A stretch of 40,378 nt of DNA from Nevskia sp. (GCA_021732745.1 JAKFUK010000001.1:2553-42930); one strand, 5' to 3'; counted from the first letter of the stretch, positions 1-7,674 are shown. The notes: generated from the letters alone by a model not told the origin. A program made the numbers and translations.

Positions 1-340
1 CCACCTGCACGCGATTGCCGCCCAGACCGCGAATCGTGAAGCCGCTGCGCCCGAAGCGCGAGCCCTGATTGGGTACGCTGACCCCCGGCTCGTAGCGAAC
101 CAGATCGCCGATGTTCTCGACCACCTGCTGCTTGAGCTGGAAGGCGTCGATCACCGTCACCGTGGCCGGCACTTCCTCGAGCCTGCGCTCGTCCTTGCTG
201 GCGCTGACCGTGACGGTGGCCAGCGTCGGCGGCGTGGCGGCCGGATCGGCGGCGGCGGTCGCGGCCAATTCCAGTTCCGCGCCGTTGGCCATGCCGGCGA
301 TGGCCAGAGCGCTCACGGCGCTCCACCTGCTCAAAACCAT
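1..340 (-). CDS. TonB-dependent receptor, hemoglobin/heme-type, N-terminal part only
   Basis: The first 113 residues of an outer-membrane TonB-dependent receptor run off the left edge. The start at 340 follows a good ribosome binding site (AAGGAGAG about 6 bases upstream). The protein opens with a short basic, hydrophobic signal peptide (about residues 1-20), then a linker, then the TonB-box-like TVTVSAS stretch and the beginning of the plug domain: a VPATVTVID segment, NIGDLVRYEPGVSV, and GFTIRGLGGNRVQV. The spacing RYEPGVSV ... RFGRSGFTIRGLGGNRV is the signature of the hemoglobin/transferrin/lactoferrin receptor family (HmuR-like), which takes up heme or heme-iron using TonB energy. The barrel and the ligand-binding motifs lie outside the window, so the substrate is an inference. 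It is transcribed away from the neighbouring ORF, which is on the same strand upstream. Confidence 0.85.
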   Translation of the reverse strand, partial: MVLSRWSAVSALAIAGMANGAELELAATAAADPAATPPTLATVTVSASKDERRLEEVPATVTVIDAFQLKQQVVENIGDLVRYEPGVSVPNQGSRFGRSGFTIRGLGGNRVQV

Positions 341-531
341 TGAATCTCTCCTTGCGGCATCGAATCGGAGTCTTCGCTGGCTGGCATCACTGCGCGCTGG
401 CAACGGACGCTGTTGTTTTTTTGGGGTGGGCGGTCAACGACCGGAGGGCTGCTCCGGCGGCGCTGCCTGCATCGCGACGTCGCGCTCGACGGTCTGCCGG
501 GCCTCGGTTCGACTCGACTTCAGCATCGTGC

Positions 532-1014
532 TCAATGCAGCCTGCCCTGCGGCCGTACTGCCGCCGCCGACAGGCAGTTCCGGGCCAAGGCGTGGGCTTC
601 GATCCAGTCCGCTAGTTCGTCCAGCGACCGGGCGATACCGACCGGGATCGGAATCGCCTCGATCACCTGCGCCGGTGTCTGGCCGTTGGCCACGGCCAGC
701 GTGGGCACGCCGAGCCGCTGCGCAGCGAAGATCTCGAACAATTCGTCGCTGACCACGAGATGCGAAGCCAGCGATTCGCGGCGACCGTTAATGTAGTTCT
801 CGACCAGCCCGCTGCGCGCACGCCGGCAGATGCCGGTCGGCGGCGTGTAGACGGTGGTCACCGCTTCGGCCAGACCGAAGGCGCGGACCATGCGAGTCGC
901 CACTTCGGGACCGTCGGTGGACACGAAATGCCACTCGGCGCCCAGACCGGTGATGCGTTCGATGATGGTCATCGCCTCTCGATGCAGCGGCGCGGCATAG
1001 CGGGCGTGGTCCAC
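532..1014 (-). CDS. unrecognised protein, probably the C-terminal part of a broken gene
   Basis: A 160-codon ORF with a GTG start at 1014. The reading frame is open for about 16 more codons upstream, to an in-frame TAG near 1060, and the extension (SYWTAYVDHARYAAPLHREA) reads like normal protein, so the listed GTG may not be a true start and the original N-terminus may be lost. I do not recognise the family. The protein is alpha/beta-like, with HFVSTDGPEVATRMVRAFGL, VVSDELFEIFAAQRLGVPTLAVAN and a final DELADWIEAH helix; the latter half resembles the end of a HAD-type Rossmann fold, but none of the HAD catalytic motifs is visible. It lies 191 bp upstream of the heme-type TonB receptor on the same strand, so co-expression is possible. 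Codon use fits the neighbours. Function unknown. Confidence 0.45.
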   Translation of the reverse strand: MDHARYAAPLHREAMTIIERITGLGAEWHFVSTDGPEVATRMVRAFGLAEAVTTVYTPPTGICRRARSGLVENYINGRRESLASHLVVSDELFEIFAAQRLGVPTLAVANGQTPAQVIEAIPIPVGIARSLDELADWIEAHALARNCLSAAAVRPQGRLH

Positions 1015-1165
1015 GTAGGCGGTCCAGTAGGAGGCTTGGCAGGGATCTGAACGGAACTATCAAAACTATTACTTAAATCATTGAAAAGCTTGAAATTTAT
1101 CGTGGATGCAAGCAGTCCGAATTTTCATCGTGGCTGAGGGCCTGAACTTGGGTGCTTCGCATGCC

Positions 1166-1193
1166 GAAAATTTGATCATTCGCGGAAATTTTC
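1166..1193. repeat. AT-rich inverted repeat upstream of the tRNA-like gene
   Basis: GAAAATTT (1166-1173) and AAATTTTC (1186-1193) form perfect 8-bp arms around a 12-base spacer. It sits in the otherwise gene-free, AT-richer stretch 1015-1308 between the truncated ORF and the tRNA-like gene. No gene, clear promoter or terminator is visible in that stretch; the repeat could be an operator or the edge of an old insertion. Confidence 0.4.
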
Positions 1194-1308
1194 AACAACT
1201 CGCTTCCTTCTGATAGCCTTTCTACATGGCTAAGTACCTGACCTTCCGCATATCCCCTCTCGCTTCGCGAGCCGGGTGAGCGTCTGCCCGGCCGCCGTGC
1301 ATCAGCAC

Positions 1309-1417
1309 GCCCGGGTAGCTCAGCGGTAGAGCAGCGGTCTTATAAACCGAACCGTCGTCAAGACGGCTCCGCCTGATAAGCGGCGGGTCGCCGGTTCGAT
1401 TCCGGTCCCGGGCACCA
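1309..1417 (+). tRNA. tRNA-like gene with two Ile-type anticodon hairpins (UAU and GAU)
   Basis: The 5' part is a normal tRNA: acceptor GCCCGGG, D-arm GCTC-AGCGGTA-GAGC. The 3' part is also normal: five-base variable segment GGGTC, T-arm GCCGG-TTCGATT-CCGGT, acceptor CCCGGGC fully complementary to the 5' strand, then encoded ACCA. In between there are two anticodon-arm-like hairpins instead of one: CGGT-CTTATAA-ACCG (1335-1349, anticodon TAT) and CCGC-CTGATAA-GCGG (1369-1383, anticodon GAT), separated by a perfect small hairpin CCGTC-GTCAA-GACGG (1352-1366). The total of 109 bases is about 33 longer than a standard tRNA. Removing either 34-base block leaves a cloverleaf with a 4-bp anticodon stem plus one mismatch. 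It may be an insertion-bearing tRNA-Ile, a decayed attachment-site tRNA, or an unusual functional RNA. Confidence 0.7.
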
Positions 1418-1448
1418 ATGAAATGCTTGCTGCCGACCGACGTCACAT

Positions 1449-2923
1449 CTAGAAGTCGGCTGGAGTGCCGTCGTGCCATATCTGGCGACGGACAGAGTGC
1501 GCTTCGTGTTCGACTCGGACGGCCTTGACGATGAGTACTTGCAAGGTGTCGCAGGACACACGAAGAGTTTCGATACGGTCGGACTGCAACCCCCTTCCGT
1601 CGTCAAACGGCTTCATCGCTTCATCGAAACTCAATTTCGGGAGTTCTCGGGTCGCCACGCCTTCGGTGCGCATTGCGGGCGCCGGCCTTGACTCGATGAC
1701 CGAAAAGCCTATTTCCCAGCCTTCGTCGGTATCTTCACCGGATCGGGAATCGATTTGTGTTCCCGGTGGCATCTGTAAGGCTTCTACTTGCGATGCTTTT
1801 CGAAACAAAACGACGTTCAGATCTTCTCGATTAGCCGCCCGCTGAACCGACGGAAAGAGAATGCCGTCGACCTGAAGCGCGTCAGACGACGCTAGGTAAT
1901 CCGCCACGGCCTGAGTTGCCAATAGTCGTTATGTTCAGCCTCTGGCATTACCGGCTGAACCATCAATGCCCGAAAAGTCTTGAGAAACTGCGCCCAGCCA
2001 AGCTTATGCGCGTAATCAGGGTCAAAAATGCTGCCGATGACCCTGACTGTGCTCAACGCATTGAGGTCGAGTAGCTGAATCGGGCGAATTATGTCGAAGC
2101 GTCCGACCAGGACTTGGCTACCGACCGGCGGACGGACCTCGCTGATGGCCGTCTCGATATTCGTCGCGCCATAGAACACCGAGATGCCTCTGGCATTCAT
2201 CCGACCTGCACGTGCCACAGACTCCGGCGGCGGACCGAGTTCCAGATCAGGCCTTTTCACCGCGGCCAACAATTCCTTTTCGCTCTGAAAAACGCGTGCG
2301 CGGAAGAATGCAGGATGCGCCGTTCCAGGACCGGCCGCGATGATCAAAGGATTGCTGTCGCCGCGTCGGTAGGCCGCCACACCCCCGAAAATTTCCCGCA
2401 AGTGCTTCACCGCTGCCTGATTGAAGAATCGCGCCTCCGATTGCAGCGTGCGTCTCAGTCGGTCCCATTCGGATTGCCAGTAATCGCTGTTCGGCCCCCG
2501 AAACTCGTAATGCGCGGTTGTAGCGAACGGCGATTCCTCCCATGAGTCACTCGGATCAAAGAATCCTTCCCGTTCGTCCAGGATCTCTCGAAGATCGGCT
2601 GCGATCTCGGGACGTGTTCCAACGATCTCCTGAATCAGTTCCAGAACTGGCTGACCTTCCCGGTACCAGCTGTAATGGCTTTCCCGGTCACGTATGAGCA
2701 TCTCCTCCCAAGCGTCAGGCTGATCCGGCGTCAGGTAGAAGTGCTCCGAGATGGCTTTGCTGGTGCAGTCAGCAAGCTCTGACATTGAGATCGTTGCACC
2801 CTCGACGCCGCAGTAATCGCAGTCGGCGTGTTCACCTTCGTCGTCGATCCGCTTGACCAGAAACGCTTCGGCGACACAGTCGCCACAGATCCGGCTTTCC
2901 TCAAGCTCCTGATCACTCGACAT
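1449..2923 (-). pseudogene. HEPN/RES-domain toxin-like protein, broken by a one-base frameshift
   Basis: The reading frame starts at 2923 (MSSDQELEES), overlapping the end of the upstream kfrA-like gene by 11 bases, and runs to a stop at 1892. The following ORF (1449-1922) continues the same protein in another frame: DYW at the end of the first joins ATQAVADYLASS of the second, so one base, probably a G in the TTGG at 1917-1923, is missing. Residues 1-40 carry two CxxC pairs (CGDC, CDYC), as in the HEPN/RES N-terminal domain. The middle is the RES domain, with the conserved Arg and Glu (GRMNARG, ISEVRP). The Ser expected to complete the Arg-Glu-Ser set is in GILFPSVQ, after the frameshift, so the broken protein lacks it. 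RES proteins are known as NAD+-consuming toxins. The break could be a real mutation or a sequencing error. Confidence 0.8.
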
Positions 2924-4001
2924 GTTGGGTGTCCTGCGGAGCAGGCATCTGTGACGCCGCTGCTGCACTGACGGCCAGGGCTTCCGCCTTCGATGCCAGC
3001 TCATGCCTGAGGACCTGTAGCTCCTGCTCAAGTTGAGCGCAGCGCGCTTTCTTGCTCTCCAGCAAGGCTTCCGAACGGGCGTTTGAAATTTCGCGTTGCT
3101 TCGCGATCTCTTCGACTTCTGCAAGTCGCCCGCGCAGGGTCGATTCGGCTGATCGAGTCTCAGCAAGTCGCCTGTCGAGGTCGATCCGCTCCGCTCCAGC
3201 CTTGCTGATCGTGTCACGCAGATGACCAGCTTCCTGCTCCAATCTCTCCCTTCCCGATTGACTGTCGCGAAGTTGCTGGCGGGTCGAGGCGACCTCGGCG
3301 CTTAATGCTGCGGCATTGCTGCTGATCTGCGTCAGCTGTAACAGCTTTTCGGTGAGCGTGCTGTTAAGTGCCCTGACCTCGGTCTGCAACTGCTGAACCT
3401 GGTGATCGTGCCGGCGCAGTTCCTGCTCTCGCTGCTCCTTGGCAGCGGCACGGAAATGTTCCAGCGCCTGCCGAGCGTTTTCATGCTTTTCTTCGAGCGA
3501 CTTCTGATGGCTGGCCAGTTCGGTGAGACGTTGTTCGTACGCCTTTGCTTGCTCTGTCAGACGCGCCACCTGTAACTGCTCGTTTTGTAGCGCGGTTGCG
3601 ATAGTTGCCCGTTCTGCTCGCTCGGCGGCCAAGGCTTCCTCCGATACGGCAAGTTCGGCTCGAACTGCTTTCGCATTCTGACTTGCAGCAGTGATTTCAG
3701 CGTTGAGTGAGGCCCGCTCCGCAGCAAATCGCGCTGCTGCGGCTTCAATTTCAACCTGACCCTCATGCAGCAGGCGTTCCGACAGCTGGGACACCAGTCC
3801 CTGTAGGGCATCGCTGATGGCGATCTTGGAAGACCCGGCTTCTTCCTCGTCCAGCTCCTTGAGAAAGCGATGGATCGTTGATTTCGAGCCGGTGTCACCC
3901 AGCGCCGATCGAATGGCGTCGATCGACGGGTGCTTGCCCTCCCGGACGAGTTGGTCTCGGGCGTCCTTCACGTCCCATTTGAAAATGCCGGTTCTTGCCA
4001 T
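2913..4001 (-). CDS. kfrA: KfrA-like DNA-binding coiled-coil protein
   Basis: A 362-residue protein. Residues 1 to about 60 match the KfrA N-terminal DNA-binding domain: VKDARDQLVREGKHPSID, then IRSALGDTGSKSTIHRFLKEL, a helix-turn-helix arrangement. From about residue 60 to 345 the protein is an almost unbroken coiled coil rich in Ala, Glu, Gln and Arg. KfrA proteins of broad-host-range plasmids repress their own promoter and are thought to act in segregation; chromosomal homologues usually sit in islands. The start at 4001 has a GGAG eight or so bases upstream. The stop overlaps the start of the HEPN/RES gene by 11 bases, which suggests coupled translation and a regulator-toxin pairing. Two TATTACGTA repeats just upstream are good candidates for its operator. 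Confidence 0.85.
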   Translation of the reverse strand: MARTGIFKWDVKDARDQLVREGKHPSIDAIRSALGDTGSKSTIHRFLKELDEEEAGSSKIAISDALQGLVSQLSERLLHEGQVEIEAAAARFAAERASLNAEITAASQNAKAVRAELAVSEEALAAERAERATIATALQNEQLQVARLTEQAKAYEQRLTELASHQKSLEEKHENARQALEHFRAAAKEQREQELRRHDHQVQQLQTEVRALNSTLTEKLLQLTQISSNAAALSAEVASTRQQLRDSQSGRERLEQEAGHLRDTISKAGAERIDLDRRLAETRSAESTLRGRLAEVEEIAKQREISNARSEALLESKKARCAQLEQELQVLRHELASKAEALAVSAAAASQMPAPQDTQHVE

Positions 4002-4028
4002 CCTGCTGACTCCGATTATTTCGTACTT

Positions 4029-4055
4029 TATTACGTACCAGCATATTACGTAATA
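4029..4055. promoter_or_regulatory. candidate KfrA operator: palindrome and repeated half-site
   Basis: TATTACGTAATA (4044-4055) is a perfect 12-bp palindrome. Its left part TATTACGTA also occurs at 4029-4037, a 15-bp step, so both copies lie on about the same DNA face. They lie 28-55 bases upstream of the kfrA-like start (4001) in an AT-rich patch. KfrA proteins are known to bind inverted repeats at their own promoters; assigning this site to the neighbour is inference. Confidence 0.6.
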
Positions 4056-4096
4056 AATGCTCCTTGCAAGACCCCAAAAAATCTGCTGTTTGTCAT

Positions 4097-4121
4097 ACCG
4101 GATAATGTTGGATTATCCGGT
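4097..4121. repeat. perfect 10-bp inverted repeat
   Basis: ACCGGATAAT and ATTATCCGGT flank a 5-base spacer (GTTGG). No T-run follows, so it is not an ordinary terminator. It marks the border between the kfrA/RES unit and the mobile-element debris and may be a recombinase or element-end site. Confidence 0.6.
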
Positions 4122-4386
4122 GTGAATCGGATGCTGCCGCAAGTTTGCTCAAAATGAGGTGTGCTGGAAGAGGTTGCAGTGATCATTCATCCGTCCCTTT
4201 AAACGGCTACTAGCGCCCCCTTTTATTTTGTCTCGGGGGAGGCTGGTCATAAGCGGTCGCAGTGGGGCGCAACGGGGAGCCAAGCGTGGCCAGGTCAAAA
4301 ATACGTGACGCGTTTCCGGCGGATATTCAGGCCTCGCCGTAGGCTGCGCATACACGACCTGATTCTGCGGGATCACACAGGCAATA

Positions 4387-4406
4387 GGCCTTCGCCGGAC
4401 GCTTAC
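4387..4406 (+). mobile_element. stray IS66-type terminal inverted repeat
   Basis: The reverse complement of this 20-mer begins GTAAGCGTCCGGCGAAGGCC and matches the left end of the complete IS66 element at 4664 in 18 of 20 positions. Its orientation means the lost element body lay to the left (lower coordinates). No partner end or transposase frame is visible between 4122 and 4386; that stretch and the rest of 4122-4407 hold no gene I can support. It is best read as the residue of an older, related IS66 insertion that was later deleted. Confidence 0.6.
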
Positions 4407-4407
4407 G

Positions 4408-4524
4408 ATCAAGGACCGTCGACTGAAACTGGGAAGCAAGATGACCCTCGACCAGGTTCCCGCCTGGTCCAAGCCCCTGCTGACGCGCGCGATCAAAATG
4501 GTCACCAGTGATTTCAGCATCTGA
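4408..4524 (+). pseudogene. C-terminal fragment of an unidentified protein
   Basis: Directly after the stray IS66-type end there is a 38-codon open frame ending in a stop at 4522-4524. Its composition (LKLGSKMTLDQVPAWSKPLL, then RAIKMVTSDFSI) is that of a real soluble-protein tail, not a random shadow. I cannot name the family. It is probably the remaining end of a gene truncated when the older IS66-type element inserted at 4406. Confidence 0.35.
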
Positions 4525-4548
4525 GCGCAAGTAGACCCCTGCTGAAAT

Positions 4549-4663
4549 CTTGACATGCGCGACCTTGCCGGCCGGTTCGACCTCGGCCTCAACGGCGTCC
4601 AGACCTAGTGACTTGGCCACCGCAGCGGCCGTGCGCCGGTTATCACCGGTGAGCATAACCAGC
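4549..4663 (-). pseudogene. P-type ATPase fragment, distal piece (after the IS66 insertion)
   Basis: On the minus strand, MLTGDNRRTAAAVAKSLGLD is the ATP-hinge MLTGDN region of a heavy-metal P1B-type ATPase (CopA-like), continuing VEAEVEPAGKVAHVK before homology stops at about 4549. The catalytic hinge motif GDGxND and the last membrane helices are missing. Joined to the fragment at 7690-7965 across the IS66 element, the frame reads GLKLV-MLTGDNRR without a break once one copy of the 8-bp duplication is removed. The gene was therefore already a fragment, or became one, around the time IS66 inserted. Confidence 0.85.
4656..4663. repeat. target-site duplication, left copy
   Basis: TAACCAGC immediately precedes the IS66 left end. 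The identical octamer follows the right end at 7690-7697. Eight bases is the usual duplication length of the IS66 family. Confidence 0.95.
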
Positions 4664-4744
4664 GTAAGCGTCCGGTAAAGGCCGCTATCGCTGAGGTCTG
4701 AAGGTCAGAAAGATGGTGTCCACTGGGTTCGGGAGTGGACACCG

Positions 4745-5146
4745 ATGAAGGGAGCGGAAGGAGTACTGGTAGCGGGTCTGGTTTCTTCGACGGATGCGGA
4801 CGGCCGGCGGGTGTACAGCGAGTCGGACAAGCGTGCGCTGGTCGAGCGGGCGCTTGCGCCTGGTGTGTCGGTGTCGCGTCTGGCGCTGGACCACGGGTTG
4901 AATTCGAATCTGTTGCGGAAGTGGATTCGGCGCTATCAGGGCACCAGCGTCCGGTTGGCGCGACAGGCGGGGTCACCGCGGCTGCTGCCGGTGGTGACGG
5001 CTGAGCCGGAAGCTGTGCCATCGTCCATCTCACAGGTGACGCCGTCGATCGAGATCGTGGTGGCAGGCGTCACGGTGCACGTTCGCGGCGCGGTGGATGC
5101 GCAGTCGCTGGGCACGGTGCTGGACTGCCCGCTGGCGCGACGATGA
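4745..5146 (+). CDS. tnpA: IS66 accessory protein TnpA
   Basis: 133 residues. A helix-turn-helix lies at about residues 25-60 ([33 protein letters not shown]), as in IS66 TnpA / IS3 OrfA-type DNA-binding proteins; the C-terminal half ends in the [14 protein letters not shown] element typical of IS66 TnpA. It is required with TnpB and TnpC for transposition in the best studied members. The stop overlaps the tnpB start by four bases (ATGA), so the two are translationally coupled. The frame starts 81 bases inside the left inverted repeat. Confidence 0.93.
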   Translation: MKGAEGVLVAGLVSSTDADGRRVYSESDKRALVERALAPGVSVSRLALDHGLNSNLLRKWIRRYQGTSVRLARQAGSPRLLPVVTAEPEAVPSSISQVTPSIEIVVAGVTVHVRGAVDAQSLGTVLDCPLARR

Positions 5147-5490
5147 TTGGGCTGCCGGCAGGCACACGGGTCTGGCTCGCGGCCGGGATCACCGATCTGC
5201 GCAAGGGCTTTGATGGCCTGTCGGCGATCGTGCAGGAGGCGCTGCGCGACGATCCATTTTCCGGCCATGTGTTCGTGTTCCGCGGCCGGCGCGGCGACAT
5301 GATCAAGCTGCTGTGGTGGGACGGTGACGGTTTGTGCCTGCTGGCCAAGCGTCTGGAGCGGGGCCGGTTCGTCTGGCCAAGGGCGGAATCGGGCCGGATC
5401 CATCTGACTGCCGCCCAGTTGTCGATGCTGCTGGAGGGGATCGACTGGCGGCATCCGGAGCGGACTGCGAAACCGCTGAAAGCGGCCTGA
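5143..5490 (+). CDS. tnpB: IS66 accessory protein TnpB (Orf2 type)
   Basis: 115 residues, the normal length for the IS66 Orf2 family. The sequence shows the family hallmarks: an early [16 protein letters not shown], then [22 protein letters not shown] and the basic [10 protein letters not shown]. It is unrelated to the RNA-guided TnpB nucleases of IS200/IS605 despite the name. Its start overlaps the end of tnpA, and 39 bases separate it from the tnpC start. Confidence 0.95.
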   Translation: MIGLPAGTRVWLAAGITDLRKGFDGLSAIVQEALRDDPFSGHVFVFRGRRGDMIKLLWWDGDGLCLLAKRLERGRFVWPRAESGRIHLTAAQLSMLLEGIDWRHPERTAKPLKAA

Positions 5491-5529
5491 TTTCATTCGG
5501 ATTTTGCATGTCTCTTGCATCATCAGGAC

Positions 5530-7071
5530 ATGCTCGAAAGCGCCGCCGCCGACCTGCCGAATGATGTCGACAGCCTCCGCGCGCTGCTGGCGGAAAGCCG
5601 TCTGGAGAATCACCGGCTGCGCTCGACACTGGTCTACCGCGACGCCCAGATCGAAAAGCTCTTGCTCCAGTTGGCCCGGCTCAAGCGGATGCAGTTTGGT
5701 GCGAAGTCCGAGAAGCTCGACCGGGAGATCGAGCAGCTCGAATTGCTGATCGAGGAGTTGCAGACGCCGAGCACGGCGCCGTCTCGCGCCCCGGCCGATG
5801 CGGCTACCGAGAAAGCCGTGCCAGCCCGCCGGCCACTGCCGGCACACCTGCCCCGTGAATCCGTCGTCCATGCCCCGGCCGCCGCCTGCCCGCGCTGTGG
5901 CGGCACGCTGCGGGCGATCGGCGAAGACATCTCCGAAATGCTCGACTACGTACCGGCGCACTGGAAGGTGATCCGGCATGTCCGGCCGAAGTGCGCCTGT
6001 GACGCCTGTCAGCGGATTGTCCAGGCCGAAGCGCCGTCGCGACCGATTCCGCGTGGGATCGCAGCACCGGGTCTGCTGGCCCATGTGCTGGTATCCAAGT
6101 ACTGCGATTCGCTGCCGCTGCATCGGCAATCCGAGATCTACGCCCGCGATGGGGTGGAGATTGAACGCTCCACATTGGCCGACTGGGTCGGCGGCAGTGC
6201 CGCCTTGCTCGCCCCGCTGGTCGAGCGACTGGGCGCGTATGTCATGAGCGCCACCAAGCTGCATGCCGACGACACGCCGGTACCGGTGCTATCGCCGGGG
6301 AAAGGCCAGACCAGGACCGGCCGGCTGTGGACCTATGTCCGGGATGATCGACCCGCTGGCAGCTCGCAGCCGCCCGCCGTGTTCTTCCAGTACACCCCGG
6401 ATCGCAAAGGAGAGCATCCGCGCGTACACCTGAAGGCCTTCACCGGCACGCTGCAAGCCGACGGTTATGCCGGCTTCCACCATCTCTACGAGACCGGACG
6501 GATCCGCGAAGCCGCCTGCTGGGCGCATGTCCGGCGGAAATTCTTCGACATCCATCAGGCGAATCAATCGCCGATTGCCAAAGCCGCGCTCGACCGGATC
6601 GCGGCGCTCTACGTCATCGAGAAAGACATCCGCGGCAAGTCGCCGGATGCGCGCCGGCAGCACCGACAATCCCGCGCCGGGCCGCTGCTCGTCGAACTGA
6701 AAGATTGGCTGGCCGCCAAGCTGACGACGCTATCAGCCAAGTCCGACCTGGCCGTCGCCATCCGCTACGCCACCTCGCGCTGGCCGGCACTGGTGCGGTA
6801 CTGCGACGACGGCAGCCTCGAAATCGACAACAACGCTGCCGAGCGTGCGCTACGCGTCGTCGCCCTCGGCCGGAAGAACTACCTCTTCTGCGGCTCCGAC
6901 ACCGGCGGCGAACGCGCCGCCGCGATTTACAGCCTGATCGGCACCGCCAAGCTTAACGGCCTCAATCCCGAGGCCTACTTGCGCGACGTCATCGGGCGCA
7001 TCGCCGATCATCCCGCCAACCGCCTCGACGATCTGCTGCCCTGGAATCACGCCGCTATCATCGGCAGCTGA
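5530..7071 (+). CDS. tnpC: IS66 transposase TnpC (DDE)
   Basis: 513 residues from the ATG at 5530 (a TTG five codons earlier is also possible). In order: an N-terminal leucine-zipper-like coiled coil (about residues 13-78), a zinc-binding domain with C120, C123 and a CACDAC cluster near 155-160, then the catalytic core. Candidate DDE residues are D247 or D248 in LHADDTP, D311 in LQADGYAG and E438 in EIDNNAAERALR. The IS66 C-terminal helical domain follows (LNPEAYLRDV). The length and domain order are normal, with no frameshift, so it is likely active and catalyses cut and strand transfer of the element. Confidence 0.96.
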   Translation: MLESAAADLPNDVDSLRALLAESRLENHRLRSTLVYRDAQIEKLLLQLARLKRMQFGAKSEKLDREIEQLELLIEELQTPSTAPSRAPADAATEKAVPARRPLPAHLPRESVVHAPAAACPRCGGTLRAIGEDISEMLDYVPAHWKVIRHVRPKCACDACQRIVQAEAPSRPIPRGIAAPGLLAHVLVSKYCDSLPLHRQSEIYARDGVEIERSTLADWVGGSAALLAPLVERLGAYVMSATKLHADDTPVPVLSPGKGQTRTGRLWTYVRDDRPAGSSQPPAVFFQYTPDRKGEHPRVHLKAFTGTLQADGYAGFHHLYETGRIREAACWAHVRRKFFDIHQANQSPIAKAALDRIAALYVIEKDIRGKSPDARRQHRQSRAGPLLVELKDWLAAKLTTLSAKSDLAVAIRYATSRWPALVRYCDDGSLEIDNNAAERALRVVALGRKNYLFCGSDTGGERAAAIYSLIGTAKLNGLNPEAYLRDVIGRIADHPANRLDDLLPWNHAAIIGS

Positions 7072-7089
7072 TTCCGCCAGAGGTGCCCG

Positions 7090-7674
7090 ATGCCGGTCGA
7101 ACGTGCAGATATTCCGCTCTGCGAGGTCAAGATCACGCTTCGGGACACCGAGCCCGAGCCATGGCGACGGGTCCGGATCAGTGCCGGCATCACGCTGGAC
7201 CGGCTGCATGCCGTCCTCCAGCGCGCCATGGGCTGGACCGATTCGCATCTGCACGAATTCGAGATCCGCGGAAAGCGCTACGGCATGGTCCTCAACGACC
7301 CTATCGACGACGATCCGCCGGCCGATGAACGTAAGGTCCGGCTCATCGATGTCGTCGGGCCCAAGATGCGCTTCATCTATCGCTACGACTTCGGCGATGG
7401 CTGGGAGCACGAGGTCAAGATCGAGCGGGTGCTCGAACCGTCCCCGGAACTGAAAACCCCGGTCTGCCTTGCCGGCGAATTTGCCTGTCCGCCTGAAGAC
7501 TGCGGTGGCGTGCCCGGCTACGAGGACCTCATCGCCGTCCTCGCCGGACAGGACTGCGAGGAGAAGGACGAGATGCTCACCTGGATCGGCGGGCCTTTCG
7601 ATCCGCTCGCTTTCGACATCGACGCCGCGAACAAACGGCTCGCTCGGCTCAAGCGCGGTTTCGTCAATAGGTAG
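7090..7674 (+). CDS. pRiA4b ORF-3-like passenger protein
   Basis: 194 residues belonging to the plasmid pRiA4b ORF-3-like family: LCEVKITLRDTEPEPWRRV near the start, the LDRLHAVLQRAMGWTDSHLHEF core, then FIYRYDFGDGWEHEVKIE and a C-terminal CGGVPGYEDL. The biochemical role of the family is unknown. The gene lies inside the IS66 ends, 18 bases after tnpC, in the same direction, and its stop codon is 15 bases from the right tip of the element, within the terminal repeat. It therefore moves with the element as cargo or is an unrecognised part of its machinery. Confidence 0.9.
   Translation: MPVERADIPLCEVKITLRDTEPEPWRRVRISAGITLDRLHAVLQRAMGWTDSHLHEFEIRGKRYGMVLNDPIDDDPPADERKVRLIDVVGPKMRFIYRYDFGDGWEHEVKIERVLEPSPELKTPVCLAGEFACPPEDCGGVPGYEDLIAVLAGQDCEEKDEMLTWIGGPFDPLAFDIDAANKRLARLKRGFVNR

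Noticed and set aside
1222..1606. Minus-strand ORFs with NRTGDPP and ALPLSYPG
   Set aside because: These are translations of the tRNA complement, a well-known spurious protein pattern, not genes.
4936..6264. 442-codon minus-strand ORF in the IS66 element
   Set aside because: Shadow of tnpB and tnpC. His/Gln-rich composition and no motif.
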